Shown here: in pieces, positions 6,872 to 16,859 of the stretch | Layout of the letters: each line of letters opens with the position of its first letter | How positions within the stretch are numbered: the first letter of the stretch is position 1 | Assembly: GCA_001430745.1 (NCBI GenBank) | Contig: KQ482030.1 | Location: 424,196 to 443,365, forward strand | Direction: 5' to 3' | DNA: 19,170 bases | Source: Auxenochlorella pyrenoidosa | Taxonomy: Eukaryota; Chlorophyta; Trebouxiophyceae; Chlorellales; Chlorellaceae | Position numbers and translations under genes: made by a program | The notes under the pieces: model-generated | Databases searched by the model: none | Told to the model about the DNA's origin: nothing | The model's input: only the letters and a program-made list of their open reading frames with translations

Positions 6872-9800
6872 ATGCTCGCTGGCACGGCGACTCCGCTGCG
6901 GGCGGCTGCCGGCCCGCAGGCCGTCGCGTCCCAGCGCCGGCCACACGCGTCGGCTCCATTCGTGCACCGCCGACCGGGCGATCCGTTGCAGGCTAGAGTC
7001 CTGCGGCAGGCGCAGAGGCGGCTGCCTGGCGGTGCCGGCGGCGCTAGGGTCGTCAGGGCGGCTGCAGCTGATCCCAGCCCGGAGCAGCCTGGTTCCCTGC
7101 CAGGGCAGCTGGGTGAGTGCTGCTGTCACTGGTGGGCGCAGGGTGCCACCAGTGCAGTGCACCCACGTGAGAGACTGCAGGACGGTGTCTGCTGTAATTG
7201 GTCACAGCGGTGGGCAGCGCAGTCCTCTGGCCCTCCTCGGCCAGAGGAAAGCGACTGCCAGCAGAGTGTCAGGCGCCCTGCCCAGCCCTGCAGACTTCCC
7301 TCCTGGCACACTGCTGGGCGGGCGCTACGAGGTCATCGAGCTGCTGGGCCAGGGCAGCAGTGGGGTGACCTACCGCTGCAGGGACACCGCTGGCAAGAGC
7401 CGGCGCGACGTTGCCGTCAAGTGCCTCTCGCTGCGCAGGTGAGCAGGCAGACGTGGGTGAAGGCATCTGCGCTGCCCACTGCCAAACAGCCCGTGAACGT
7501 GTGTGGCGATCGGCGTTCACCGCTGCAGGCTCCTGCTCCACCTGGAGTCTCGACCATGCGCCTGCTGCAGAGCAGCCCACCTCTCTTTCTGTAGCCATCC
7601 CGCCAAGGAGCTGCTGCCTTCCCGTTGCCTCTCCTGCGCCTGAACTGCAGCCTTAAAGGCGGCTGGAAGCAGCTGGAGCTGTTTGAGCGGGAGGCCAGGG
7701 TACTGCAGGCTCTGAAGCACCCCGGCATCCCGCACTACCTGGCCTGCTTTGAGCAGGACACGGAGCGGGACCGCGTCTTCTTTCTGGTTCAGGTGGGCGG
7801 CACGGCAGGGTCGGCCAGGAGGCGGCTCCCTGTGAACAGCATGGGAGTTAGCCGGAGGTCTTGGCAGGGGCAGCAGCAGCCATTCCATGCACAGCGGGTA
7901 GAGTCTGATGCGTATGCAGCTAGGGTGCATCCTGCTTGGCATGCCGCCTATTTTTCGCCACCACGACCAACCATGCAGGAGGCCGTCAAGGGTTCCTCGC
8001 TGGCGGCCATGGCTGGATCCGGCTGGCGCCCCGACGAGGCAGAGGTCGAACGCATCGCGACACAGCTGTTGGGCACGCTATGCTACCTGGGCAGCCGCCA
8101 GCCGCCCGTGGTCCACAGGCAAGGCCCTGACGTGGCCTTTGCTGCCTCTGCCTGCACTCTGTCGCATGCGCCTGCCTGCAAAGTGTGGAAAGTGTGTGCC
8201 TTAGCCCTTGCTTTGCAGGGATGTGAAGCCCGAGAACGTTGTGGTGGATGGCGGCAGGAGTGGCGGCAAGGTGTATCTGGTGGACTTTGGCAGCGTGCAG
8301 GTGGGGGGAGGGGCGTGCGGTCAAAGCGCAGGTGCAGCTCATGGAGTGGTGCAGGTATGGAGCAAGGCTGGCTCATCCGAGGAGACGACAATGGTGAGCG
8401 GCAGCCCTGCACGGCACCCCTTCCCACCCCCCACAAAGCACTGCCGCTTCTCTTGCTCTACCTTCGCTGCCTGCCCGCCCGGCAGGCTGCTGCCGCAGCC
8501 AGTGATGACCCCGCCAGCGGCGCCACAGTGGTGGGCACTTTTGGCTTCATGGCGCCGGAGCAGCTCCGCGGGGAGGCCACGCCCGCCAGTGACCTGTACA
8601 GCCTGGGCGCCACCCTGCTCTCCCTGGTGTCGGGGCGCCCGCCCAGCTCCTTCCCCACTGATCGCCTGCGCATCGACTTCAGCTCAGGTGCGGGACCGTG
8701 GTGTGCCTGCCTACAATGCCTGTGTGCATACCGATACTTGCTTGCCAGACTGCAGGGTGAGAGGTTCGGCTCAGTCGCAAACGTGCGCAGGCTGGGATTC
8801 AAGGTGTGCGTAGCAAATCCCCCACCCCCACCCCGGCATATCCTCCTTTAGTGGACATGGGCGCACGCCTGCGGGCGGTGCTTGAGGGCCTGCTGGAGCC
8901 GGCCCCCGAGGAGCGCATGGGGGCTGAGGAGGCGCTGGAGGTGCTGGCCGGGAAGAGCGCGCCTGGCCGGTGAGGAGCAGCGAGTTAAGGCTCCAGGGTT
9001 GACCAGCTTTGGCAGCCAGAGGGCCTGAGCCAGCTGGGGTGGCGCGTCGGGAGACCGCTCTGAGCTGCCTGGCTGGCAGCGCCTCCAGCAGGCGAGCACC
9101 CGCCGAGCCAGGCCCAGCGTTCGCGCTGCCATGCAGGGCCGCGGGCACTGCTGGCAGCGCTGGCGACGAGTCTGTCCCCGTGGTCGAGAAGCGGCCGCCG
9201 CACGTGAGCAAGCTGGTGGCCAGGCAGAACGGCCCCAGCCTTGAGATCGTCATCCCGCCCGCCCGCTGGAAGTAGTGAGTGCGGGTCGACTGCCTGCCTG
9301 GTTGCTGTCTGGTTGGCTGTTTGTTGTGCTGGCTGGCTGGGTGCTCACATGCCAGGCAGCCCGACAGACGGAAAAGACTCCATGCCAGTGGGGCCAGCGA
9401 ATGCTGGCTTGCCTCGCTGCTTTCGCTCCCGACTGCCACCGCTGGTTAGAACCTGCGGCAGCGCTGCCTGGCTTGCTGGCGGTGTGCGTGGGCGTATCTA
9501 GCGCCCACCTCAGCTGTTTCGCCTTCCCTCTGCAGCTTTGACTGGGACAGACTTCCGTGGCTGGCAAGTCTTGGAGCAATCCCTTCCATGGGCGGTGTGC
9601 CGTTGCTCCTGCTGGCTTCGAAGTGGACTTGGGCGGTCTACCTGGCACTGTTCTGCGCTGTGCTGCTGTGGCCTGCAAGCAGACGGCACGTTGTGCGGTG
9701 AGCTTGGAAGCAGCGGCTTCGGCCAGTGCAGGCTTTCATGTGGGACGACCCTAAGGATGCAACGAGCAGAAGTATGCATGCATATGCCCTGCCAGGCAGG

Positions 9801-10987
9801 CAGGCTGGCAGCAAGCAGGACAGCATCGCATTCCAGCAGCGGGCATGCCGTGTCGTGTGAGTCGAGGGTAGCCCTCCTTCTGCAGGGAGCGCATCACCGT
9901 CGACCGCACCACCTGGAAGGTCGAACGGCAGCTGGACCTGTTCGGCAATCGCGCCGCCCAGTGGAGGGAGGACAGCCCGCCGGCACCCCTGGTAGCAGGC
10001 ACTGAGTCGGGTGCGCTGGGGAGCAAGGCGGGAGCGGGGTGAGGGGGTGAGGTTGGCGCGCTGGGTGGGCAGTGTACACACGCGTGTGGGCACGTGTGCA
10101 TTGTGCCATGCGCACGTACCATCTGGTGCACCATGCACGTGCACCGACCTCGCGTATGTGTGGTAATTTTGTGGGTGATGGGGTGGGCAGGCGGGGCACA
10201 GTGGGGAGCTCAGCCCTGCGCCGCGAGCCGGTGGAGCATGGAACCAGGGCGATCCCATCATGTTGCCATTCTTGCCGCATTTGCACACTCGGCTGGCGCA
10301 GGTCCCACTGCTGAGCTCCTGTATGCCTACGTGGAAAAGGTGAAAGGAGGTGTCTCCTGGGAGTTCCCGGTGGTGGCGCTGCAGGTCGGAGGGAGGTCAG
10401 GAGGGAGGCTGGGCCGGGAGGGCAACCCGGCAGTGCACAGCATGGGCGGCGTGGTCAGCACTGGCCTGCTGCGGCAGGACAAACAGGCGCCCCAAGGGCA
10501 GCTTGTCGTCAGCAACCGGTCGCACCTCAAAATCCATTCAGGCGGTGGACAGGGCCCCTCGTCATCCGGCTGCTTTGGCCAACTGATCAAGAGTGCATGA
10601 TTTACTGCACGATGTATCGCGCCTTTTCAGACCCCCCAACCCCAATCCACCCACCCCGCCCCCTGCAGGACCGACAGGGGGATGTCTGCCTCTTTGGCGA
10701 GACAGTCGAGACTATCCATGAAGCGGATCACAAATGGCTGGCGGGGTTGATCAACGGGCACCTGGGTGAGCGCCACCTGGAAGTACCTTGACCAGCGCAG
10801 GCTGTTGGTGCTGCCCCTTGCAGCGGAGCAGGGCCCCCAGCCTGGCCGCACTGCGCCTGGCATGTCTTCGTTTTCGCCACTGTGGCTTGCGAATGCCAGC
10901 ACGCGCGCGCGCGCGCCTTGGGATGCGACGTGGCCCATCCTGCCCTGTCGCCCCCCTGCAGGCGACATCCGGGATGGAAAGGTTTGA
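6872..10987 (+). CDS. Plastid-type membrane Ser/Thr protein kinase, copy 2
   Basis: Exons: 6872-7112, 7294-7438, 7651-7792, 7979-8118, 8219-8300, 8486-8687, 8852-8969, about 9016 or 9020 to 9271, 9536-9697, 9886-10010, 10302-10384, 10669-10765, 10962-10987; about 604 aa. The start is homologous to copy 1; an ATG at 6755 is also in frame but would add 39 residues with no homology in the other copies. The transit peptide ends VVRAAAADPS, a good plastid processing motif. Kinase motifs are intact: GQGSSG, VAVK, HRDVKPEN (here ENVVVDGG), DFG, GTFGFMAPE. Exon 9 encodes LLLLASKWTW and LALFCAVLLW, two membrane helices. The tail has RERITVDRTTWKVERQLDLF and ends KWLAGLINGHLGDIRDGKV. Intron 4 is GC-AG (8119-8218). 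The exon 8 start is unresolved: phase favours 9020, the stronger acceptor is at 9014-9015. Confidence 0.8.
7575..7810. repeat. 236-bp tract identical to 2199-2434
   Basis: Partner of the identical tract in copy 1: the end of intron 2, exon 3, and the start of intron 3. Confidence 0.85.
8119..8218 (+). other. GC-AG intron 4 of kinase copy 2
   Basis: Donor CACAG|GCAAGG, acceptor TTTGCAG|GGATG. AG+G gives the Arg of HRD, a synonymous change from AGA in the other copies, which shows the junction is real and under selection. Confidence 0.85.
10902..10916. repeat. (CG)n tract in intron 12, copy 2
   Basis: Fifteen bases of strictly alternating CG, preceded by CCAGCA. The matching site in copy 1 reads CCAGCACGCGCCATG, so the run expanded in copy 2. 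It could adopt Z-DNA. Confidence 0.6.
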
Positions 10988-11090
10988 TAGGCAGGTCCTG
11001 GAAGGTGATCAGCCACCTGGTTTCAGTTCCTTGCATGCCCTGCCTGCCAACCGGGCCTGCCGCATGTAAGCGAAGGCGTAGCGTGGCGCG

Positions 11091-11095
11091 TGTAA
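11091..11095 (+). terminator. Candidate poly(A) signal TGTAA, kinase copy 2
   Basis: It lies in the same GTGTAAGCAAAGG block as in the first spacer. A second TGTAA at 11065-11069 is 78 bases after the stop and is an alternative. Confidence 0.4.
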
Positions 11096-11171
11096 GCAAA
11101 GGCTGCAGGGGAACATGGTTTGGGGGCATGATCTGAATTGAACTTACAAAAACAGGTTTTTTAAGGTAGAA

Positions 11172-11336
11172 AGGAATGTGGGGAGGCGCAGCAGCATCAT
11201 GATGATTCGGAGCAACGAGGCTGCGCCGGGGGCTGGGCAGGGGACATGCATTCCGATGCAGCGCAGGTGGAGGGGCGCCGGCTGGCGCTTGAGCAGGTGA
11301 CGCAGCTAGAACAGAGCATACGGCATGCCACCAGCT
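11172..11336 (+). pseudogene. Remnant of the Gln-rich gene exon, spacer 2-3
   Basis: This shares GGGGAGGCGCAGCAGCATC, ATGATGATT, CTTGAGCAGGTGACGCAG and AACAGAGCATACGGCATGCC with the first spacer fragment, and through it matches the Gln-rich gene. Indels break the frame. It is closest to the fragment at 6554-6722. Confidence 0.75.
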
Positions 11337-11423
11337 GGGGAAGCTGCCTTGACACTTTTGAAAGCCGCCCACTCATGCCCCAAGGCAGCAGCTGAAGGCA
11401 GGCGCTAGCGCTGTGTGCCGCAG

Positions 11424-11437
11424 CGCGCCACGTCAGC
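11424..11437 (+). promoter_or_regulatory. Conserved upstream element CGCGCCACGTCAGC, copy 3
   Basis: Identical 14 bases, 79 bp before the ATG at 11516. Confidence 0.45.
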
Positions 11438-11515
11438 ACCTGCAGCCAGGGCCGAAGATTGCCCATGCCGCTGCCTGCTCGCCGCCTGCCATTGGCTGCA
11501 CTCTTCAGCTCAAGT

Positions 11516-14500
11516 ATGCTCGTTGGCATGGCGACGCCGCTGCGGGCGGGTGCCGGCCGGCCCGGCCCGCAAGCCGCCGCGTTTCGGCGCTGGCCACACG
11601 CGTCAGCTCCTTTTGTGCAAGGCCATCCGGGAGCTCCGATGCAGGCTCGAGTCCTGCGGCAGGCGCAGAGGCGGCTGCCCGGTGGCGCCGGCGGCATTAC
11701 TAGTAGGGTTGTCCGAGCGGCTGCAGCTGATCACAGCCCAGAGCAGCAGACGACTGGTTCGCTGCCCGGGCAGATGGGTGAGTGCTGCTGTGGCTGGTGC
11801 ACGCAGGGTGAGGGGCTGCCTGGATGCGTATGCTGTGTGTACACGTTTGGTCGCAGCGGTGGTCAGCACCTTTCCCCGGCCACGCGGCCTCTCCTCGGCC
11901 AGAGCCAGTGCCAGCAGAGCCACTGAGTGTCAGGCACGCTGCCCTGCCCTGCAGGCTTCCCCGCTGGCATGCTGCTGGGTGGGCGCTACGAGGTCGTCGA
12001 GCGGTGGGGCCAAGGCGGCAGCGGCGTGGCCTACCGCTGCAGGGACACTGCCGGGGGGCGGGACGTCGTCGTCAAGTGCCTCTCACTGCGCAGGTGAGCA
12101 GGCAGGCTTGGGTGAAGGCATCCGCGCTGCCCACGGTGCACTTGTGTGATGATCGGCATAAACCGCCGCAGGCTGCTGCTCCACCCGCAGTCTCGACCAT
12201 GCGCATAGCAGGCGTGCTCAGCCGGGGGCCGAAGCCCGCGACGAGGACACCTCAAACCTCGACCATGCGCATGCAGCGGAGCAGGTCCGCTCCTCTTTCT
12301 GTAGCCATCCTGCCTGGGAGCTGCCTCTGATCCCACTCCCCTCCCCCTGTGCCTGCAGCCTCAGTGGCTCCGGCGGCTGGAAGCAGCTGCAGCCGTTTGA
12401 GCGGGAGGCCAGGAAGCTGCAGGCGCTGCAGTACCCCGGCATCCCACGCTACCTGACCTGCTTTGAGCAGGACACGGAGCGGGACCGTGCCTTCTTCTGG
12501 GAGCAGGTGGGGCGGCGCGGCAGGGGCGGCTGGGAGGTTGCTCCCTGTGCGCGGCACGGGAGGCAGCCAGAGGTCTCAGACTTGGCAGGGGCAGCAGCAG
12601 CCATGCCATGCACAGCGGGTTGAGGCTGGTTCGCATGCAGCTGGGGTTCACCCTGCCTGAATGTCAGCCCCCCCCCCCCCCCAAAAAAAAAATAAAAAAA
12701 TAAAAAAATGGCCAACCATGCAGGAGGCCGTCAAGGGTTCCTCGCTGGCGGCCATGGTGCGCTCCGGCTGGCGGCCCGACGAAGCGGAGGTTGAGCGCAT
12801 CGCCACTGAGCTGCTGGGCACGCTGCGCTCCCTGGGCAGCTGCCAGCCGCCCGTGGTGCACGGGCAAGTGCTTGCTGCCGCTGGGTGCGCTCCGATGACA
12901 GCACCAGCATGCAAGGTGTCACAAGCACGTTTGCCACCTCCCTTGCCTTCTGTTTGTCGTCTACAGGAAAGGGGCATTCTGCACGTGCACAGAGGCAGCT
13001 GCCTGTGTGCACTCCAACAACGCCACTGGATGCAAGGCCTGCCTTGCTCTGCAGAGACGTGAAGCCCGAGAGCATTGTGGTGGAGGGCGGCAGGAGTGGC
13101 GGCAAGGTGTATCTGGTGGACTTTGGCAGCGTGCAGGTGGGGTGGAGGGGTGTTCAGTTGAAGCGCAGGTGCAGCGCGTGGCGTGTGGCAGGGGTGGCGC
13201 CGCGCTGGCTTATCCCGGGAGACTGCAGTGGTGAGCGGCAGCCCTGCACGGCACCCCTTCCCGCCTACAAGGCACTGCCGCTTCTCCTGCTTTACCCGCG
13301 CTGCCTGTCTGCCCAACAGGCTGCTGCAGCAGCCAGTGACGGCTCCACCAGCGGTGCCACAGTGGTGGGCACTTTTGGCTTCATGGCGCCGGAGCAGCTC
13401 CCCATGGCGGCCTCCCCGGCCAGTGACCTGTACAGCCTGGGCGCCACCCTGCTCTCCCTGGTGTCGGGGCGCCCGCCCAGCTCCTTCCCTGCCGATCACC
13501 TGCGCATCGACTTCAGCTCAGGTGCGGAAACATGATGAGCATGGCTGCGGTGCCTGCTTAGCAGACTGCAGGGTGAGAGCGCTTCTTGACTGCAAGTGGG
13601 AGCAGCTGAGAGGTGTGCGCGGGGCCCGGGCCTGCCCCTGGTCGCCCGAGTGCGCACCCTCTGGCCCCACCCCCCACCCCACCCCACCCCACACCCACCC
13701 CACACCCCCCACCCCTTCCCCTGCAGTGGAGATGGGCGCGCGCCTGAGGGCGGTGCTTGAGGGCCTGCTGGAGCCGGCCCCCGAGGAGCGCATGGGGGCT
13801 GAGGAGGCGCTGGAGGTGCTGGCCGGGAAGAGCGCGCCTGGCCGGTGAGGAGCAGCGAGTTGAGGCCCAGGGTTGGCCAGCTTTCAGCAGCCTGTGGGCC
13901 TGAGCCAGCTGGGGTGGCGCGTCGGGAGACCGCTCTGAGCTGCCTGGCTGGCAGCGCCTCCAGCAGGCGCGCACCCGCCCAGCCCGTCCCTGCACCAGCA
14001 CATCCATGCAGGGCCGCGAGCGGCGCCGGCCCCGAGTCTGTCGCTCTCATCAAGAAAAGCGCCGAGCCTGACGCTGTCATCGAGAAGCGGCCGCCGTACA
14101 TCAGCAGGCTGGTGGCCAGGCAGGCCGGCTCCCGCCTGGAGATTGTCATCCCGCCCACGCGCTGGAAGTAGTGAGCCGGGGCCCGGACCCTGCCTGGGTG
14201 CTGCTTGGTTGGCCGGTTGCTGCGCCGGGTCGCTGGGTGCGCACACGCCAGGCAGCCACGCGATGCCAACAGACGGGAGCGCCCCATGCCAGGGCTGGGG
14301 GGGCAGTTAGCGCGTGCTCGTGCCGCTGCGCTCGAGCCACCACGGCGCTGCTTGCTTGAGCCCCTGGCCTGGCCTGCGGGCGGCGCGGGCGCCCCGTCCA
14401 ACTGCCCGCTGCCGCTACGTGCCCACTGCAGCTTTGCCAGCAACGGGCTTACAACGGGCGCGCTGTTGGGCGCTGTCGTATACGTGCTTGCGGTGCCTTT

Positions 14501-15821
14501 GTCACTTCTCGGACCGACGGCGGCTTCAGGGCCCTTCTGGGCTGGCTGGTGGGGGACCGAGGGGGTCATGTTGGGTCGAAGGCACTTTGTGCGGTGAGCT
14601 TTGAAGCAGGGGCTTCCGCTGTCGCAAGCTTGCACGAGGGCCGACCCGGGAGCATGTGGCAAGCAGAAGCACAGGCAGGCATGCAGGCGGCAAGAAAGAC
14701 AGCGTCGCTTTCCACCCGCAGCCATGAATTGTCATATGAGTCGAGTTCGGCCCATCCCCGCAGGGAGCGCATTACCATCGACCGCGCCACCTGGAAGGTC
14801 GAGCGGCAGCTGGCACTGCCTGGCCAGCTCGCTGCCAGGTGGGGGCAGTACGGCCCCCTGGCACCCCTGGTCACGTGCAACGCGTCGGGTGCGCTCAGCA
14901 GCAGGGCAGGAGCGGGGTGGGGGTTGGGGGCTTTGCGCGTGTATTTTTGTGGGTGCATGTGCCTGTGCATGTGTGTTTGACACATCCCATGCACACGCGC
15001 CATGTGTGTGCACCGTGCACCGACTTCTGTGTACGTGTGTGTGTTTGCACGGGTGCTGGGGGGAGGCTGCGGTGGCGGAGGGCGCAGACTGGAGCATAGC
15101 CCCGCACTGTGTGCCTGTGCAGCAGGCAGCCCCTGCGCTCCCAAGAATGTTGCCACTGCCGCCGCCGCCGCCTCTGCGACCTCGGCTGATGCAGGTCCCA
15201 CTGCTGAGCTGCTGTACACTTACGTAGACACGCCTCGAGACACTGGAAAGTTTTCTCGGGTGGTGCTGCAGGTTGGAAGGGAGGGAGGCCAGGGGGCGTG
15301 GGGTGCAGCCCAGCGGTGCACAGCATGGGCAGGGTGGGTGGCATTGGCATTGCGGGGCAGGGCGGACAGGGGCCCTGACGGTAGACTGGTTGGCAGACGG
15401 TCGCACATCCAACCAGTGTTGCCAGGTGGGCAGCCGTTTCTGTGGTTTGAAGTGCTGTGCGCAGCTGAGGATGAGTGCACAAGGCGGCGCGCCCCTCAGG
15501 CACCGGGCCGTGCAGACACCGCGTGTTGCTTAGTGTCGCGCCCCCTTGCAGGACCGGGACGGCAATGACTGCTCCTTTGGCGAGTCTCTGGAGGCTGCCC
15601 ATGAAGAGGACCACAAATGGCTGAAGGGTGTGATCGACAGGCACCTGGGTGAGCAGCGCCTGCACAACTTTCTGAGCCGCCAGCGTGCACGCTCGCTCAG
15701 CTCGCACACTCTCCGCCGTCGGTGGCATGGCTGGCCTGTGCGAGCGTGCGCCATGCGATGCGACGCACCCCGTCCTGCCTTCTGCCTTGCTGCAGGCGAC
15801 ATCCGGGATGGAAAGGTCTGA
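11516..15821 (+). CDS. Membrane kinase copy 3, probable pseudokinase
   Basis: Exons: 11516-11777, 11955-12093, 12359-12506, 12724-12863, 13055-13136, 13320-13521, 13727-13844, about 13871-14167, 14432-14593, 14764-14888, 15195-15271, 15552-15648, 15796-15821; about 624 aa, with no frameshift or stop outside the uncertain exon 7/8 junction. The transit peptide ends VVRAAAADHS. The Gly loop is GQGGSG, the Lys motif is VVVK, and DFG and APE are kept. The catalytic loop reads HGDVKPES (about 229-236): the HRD Arg is Gly, from a GG|GC donor change, and the Mg-binding Asn is Ser. Exon 9 keeps its exact length, but the second helix is replaced by a Gly/Trp-rich segment (GPFWAGWWGTEG). The tail has RERITIDRATWKVERQLALP and ends KWLKGVIDRHLGDIRDGKV. 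An open frame with lost catalytic residues suggests a retained non-catalytic or weakly active protein. Early decay into a pseudogene is the alternative. Confidence 0.72.
12668..12708 (+). repeat. Homopolymer tract C15-A10-T-A7-T-A7 in intron 3, copy 3
   Basis: Fifteen C are followed by 26 bases that are all A except two T, ending 15 bp before the acceptor of intron 3. Other copies have a mixed CCCACC/ACCAAC tract here. It may be slippage, a small insertion with an A-rich tail, or an assembly weak point. Confidence 0.8.
12864..13054 (+). other. GC-AG intron 4 of kinase copy 3
   Basis: Donor CACGG|GCAAGT, acceptor CTGCAG|AGACG. The intron part of the donor (GCAAGT) fits the strong GC-donor consensus, while the last exon bases changed from AG to GG, which turns HRD into HGD. 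Confidence 0.75.
13665..13720 (+). repeat. CCCCA-type repeat in intron 6, copy 3
   Basis: Many C4-C6 runs separated by single A or ACA lie just before the exon 7 acceptor and act as its pyrimidine-rich tract. The complementary strand has more than four G4 runs and could form a G-quadruplex. Copy 2 has a shorter CCCCCACCCCCACCCC version at 8820. Confidence 0.6.
14936..15052 (+). repeat. GT-rich low-complexity tract in intron 10, copy 3
   Basis: GTGTATTTTTGTGGGTG, TGTGCATGTGTGTTTG and TACGTGTGTGTGTTTG words form an imperfect (GT)n region at the same intron position as in copies 1 and 2. Confidence 0.5.
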
Positions 15822-16045
15822 CAGGCAGGTCCTGGTCTTCAGCCACCTGGAGTCAGTTCTTGCATGGCTTCCCTGCTCACGTCATGCCAGGCCCGTGGCG
15901 TGACGTACATAGCACTCAGCAGCAGCAGAAGAGGAGAATACCAGTGCAGCCAGGTTGGCTGTGCTATCGTGCAGCATGCATGATTGGGTATTTGCCAGCT
16001 AGCCCGCATCAACACTCATGAAGGCTGCATGCGGGCATTCGCTGG

Positions 16046-16050
16046 TGTAA
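16046..16050 (+). terminator. Candidate poly(A) signal TGTAA, kinase copy 3
   Basis: This is the first TGTAA after the stop of copy 3, 225 bases downstream. The block that holds TGTAA in the other spacers reads TGTGA here (16781-16785), so this upstream one is preferred. Confidence 0.35.
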
Positions 16051-16443
16051 CAAGACTGCTGGAAGCATGTTGAAGCGTGGCAGCCTGCTGACATAGCCAG
16101 AGTATACAGGGATGAAGCAGACAGGACGGCAGCAGATCTAGAGAGAGCAGGCAACAGCGAGAATCGCAGTGCTGTATTAAACAGAATGCATGCGTTTATT
16201 ACGTGTGGCAATGGAGAGCAGCAGAAGCCGCGGCCAAGCCGATGCGGCATCCCATTCACAGCGGCAAGTCGCCCTCCATGAGGCGCATGTGCCGCCAACA
16301 TTTTTGTTCCGCCAGCTGGCATGATGCCTGCGTGCACCTGTCACCAGCTGTGCCTTTGTATTCAAGCCCTCCCTTTGTTCAAACCCTTTCCTTTTGTGCC
16401 CACTGGGTACACTACCACACTTTCCTCCCCTGTGGGGACAAGC

Positions 16444-16450
16444 TATATAA
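16444..16450 (+). promoter_or_regulatory. TATATAA box-like element
   Basis: TATATAA is a strong TATA box match in an otherwise GC-rich locus and sits in the segment found only in this spacer. It could drive an unrecognised transcript or an early start for copy 4, or be chance. Confidence 0.25.
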
Positions 16451-16545
16451 GCACCTGCCCAGCCTGTATGTCACCTTTTCCCCCTTGCACGCGTGTGTGC
16501 CTGCCTGTGGCGTTGCCAGAGTGCACATTCTGACTGACAGGCTCT

Positions 16546-16560
16546 TTACACCGGGTGTAA
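16546..16560. repeat. Inverted repeat TTACACC-G-GGTGTAA
   Basis: Perfect 7-bp arms around one base. It places TGTAA on both strands (16556-16560 on + and 16546-16550 on -), so it could work as a two-way poly(A) signal or bind a dimeric protein. Confidence 0.45.
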
Positions 16561-16859
16561 GAGAAGCGCTGTTCACAGAGCCCCAGGGCAGAGAAGGGAA
16601 GGTCCTGCCGTCTGACAGGCGCGGCAGTAGTCACAAGGGAGCAGACGGACTTGCTCGCTTGCAAAGCCTCCTGAACAACTCACAGTCGACAGCACGCTCT
16701 CAGCCGACGCTGTAAAACCCAAACACCTCTTCTTCCGGGCCGGAACCAACTTTGGCCCCGGACGAAAGCGCTAGCGGCACATGTGAGCAAAGGCTGCAGG
16801 GGCTTGTCGTGCGGGGGCGCACTTTCAATTGTCAACGCACTGGTTTTGTGAATTGGAGG

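Larger units (their letters stand above)
10988..11515. other. Spacer between kinase copies 2 and 3
   Basis: This is the shortest spacer and holds no gene. Compared with the first spacer, about 500 bp of 3' flank is missing between GGGCCTGCC (about 11053-11061) and the GTGTAAGCAAAGGCTGCA block at 11090. Then come an A/T-rich stretch (11135-11170), the Gln-rich gene fragment and the leader of copy 3. Confidence 0.6.

Noticed and set aside
12468..12521. Copy 3 frame break from FFLVQ to FFWEQ at the end of exon 3
   Set aside because: The changes are substitutions; length and phase (ending at 12506) agree with the other copies, so there is no frameshift.
13496..14725. 409-codon open frame on the minus strand
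   Set aside because: It lies opposite conserved kinase exons 7-9 and their introns, and its composition (Ala, Pro, Arg, Gly, Ser) is what GC-rich DNA gives in shadow frames. Similar frames lie opposite the other copies.
16203..16715. 170-codon + strand frame in the last spacer as a gene
   Set aside because: No domain, codon use unlike the kinase exons, many His/Cys/Phe, and the first part overlaps flank sequence shared with copy 1 in which the frame is not kept. Recorded only as part of an unexplained segment.
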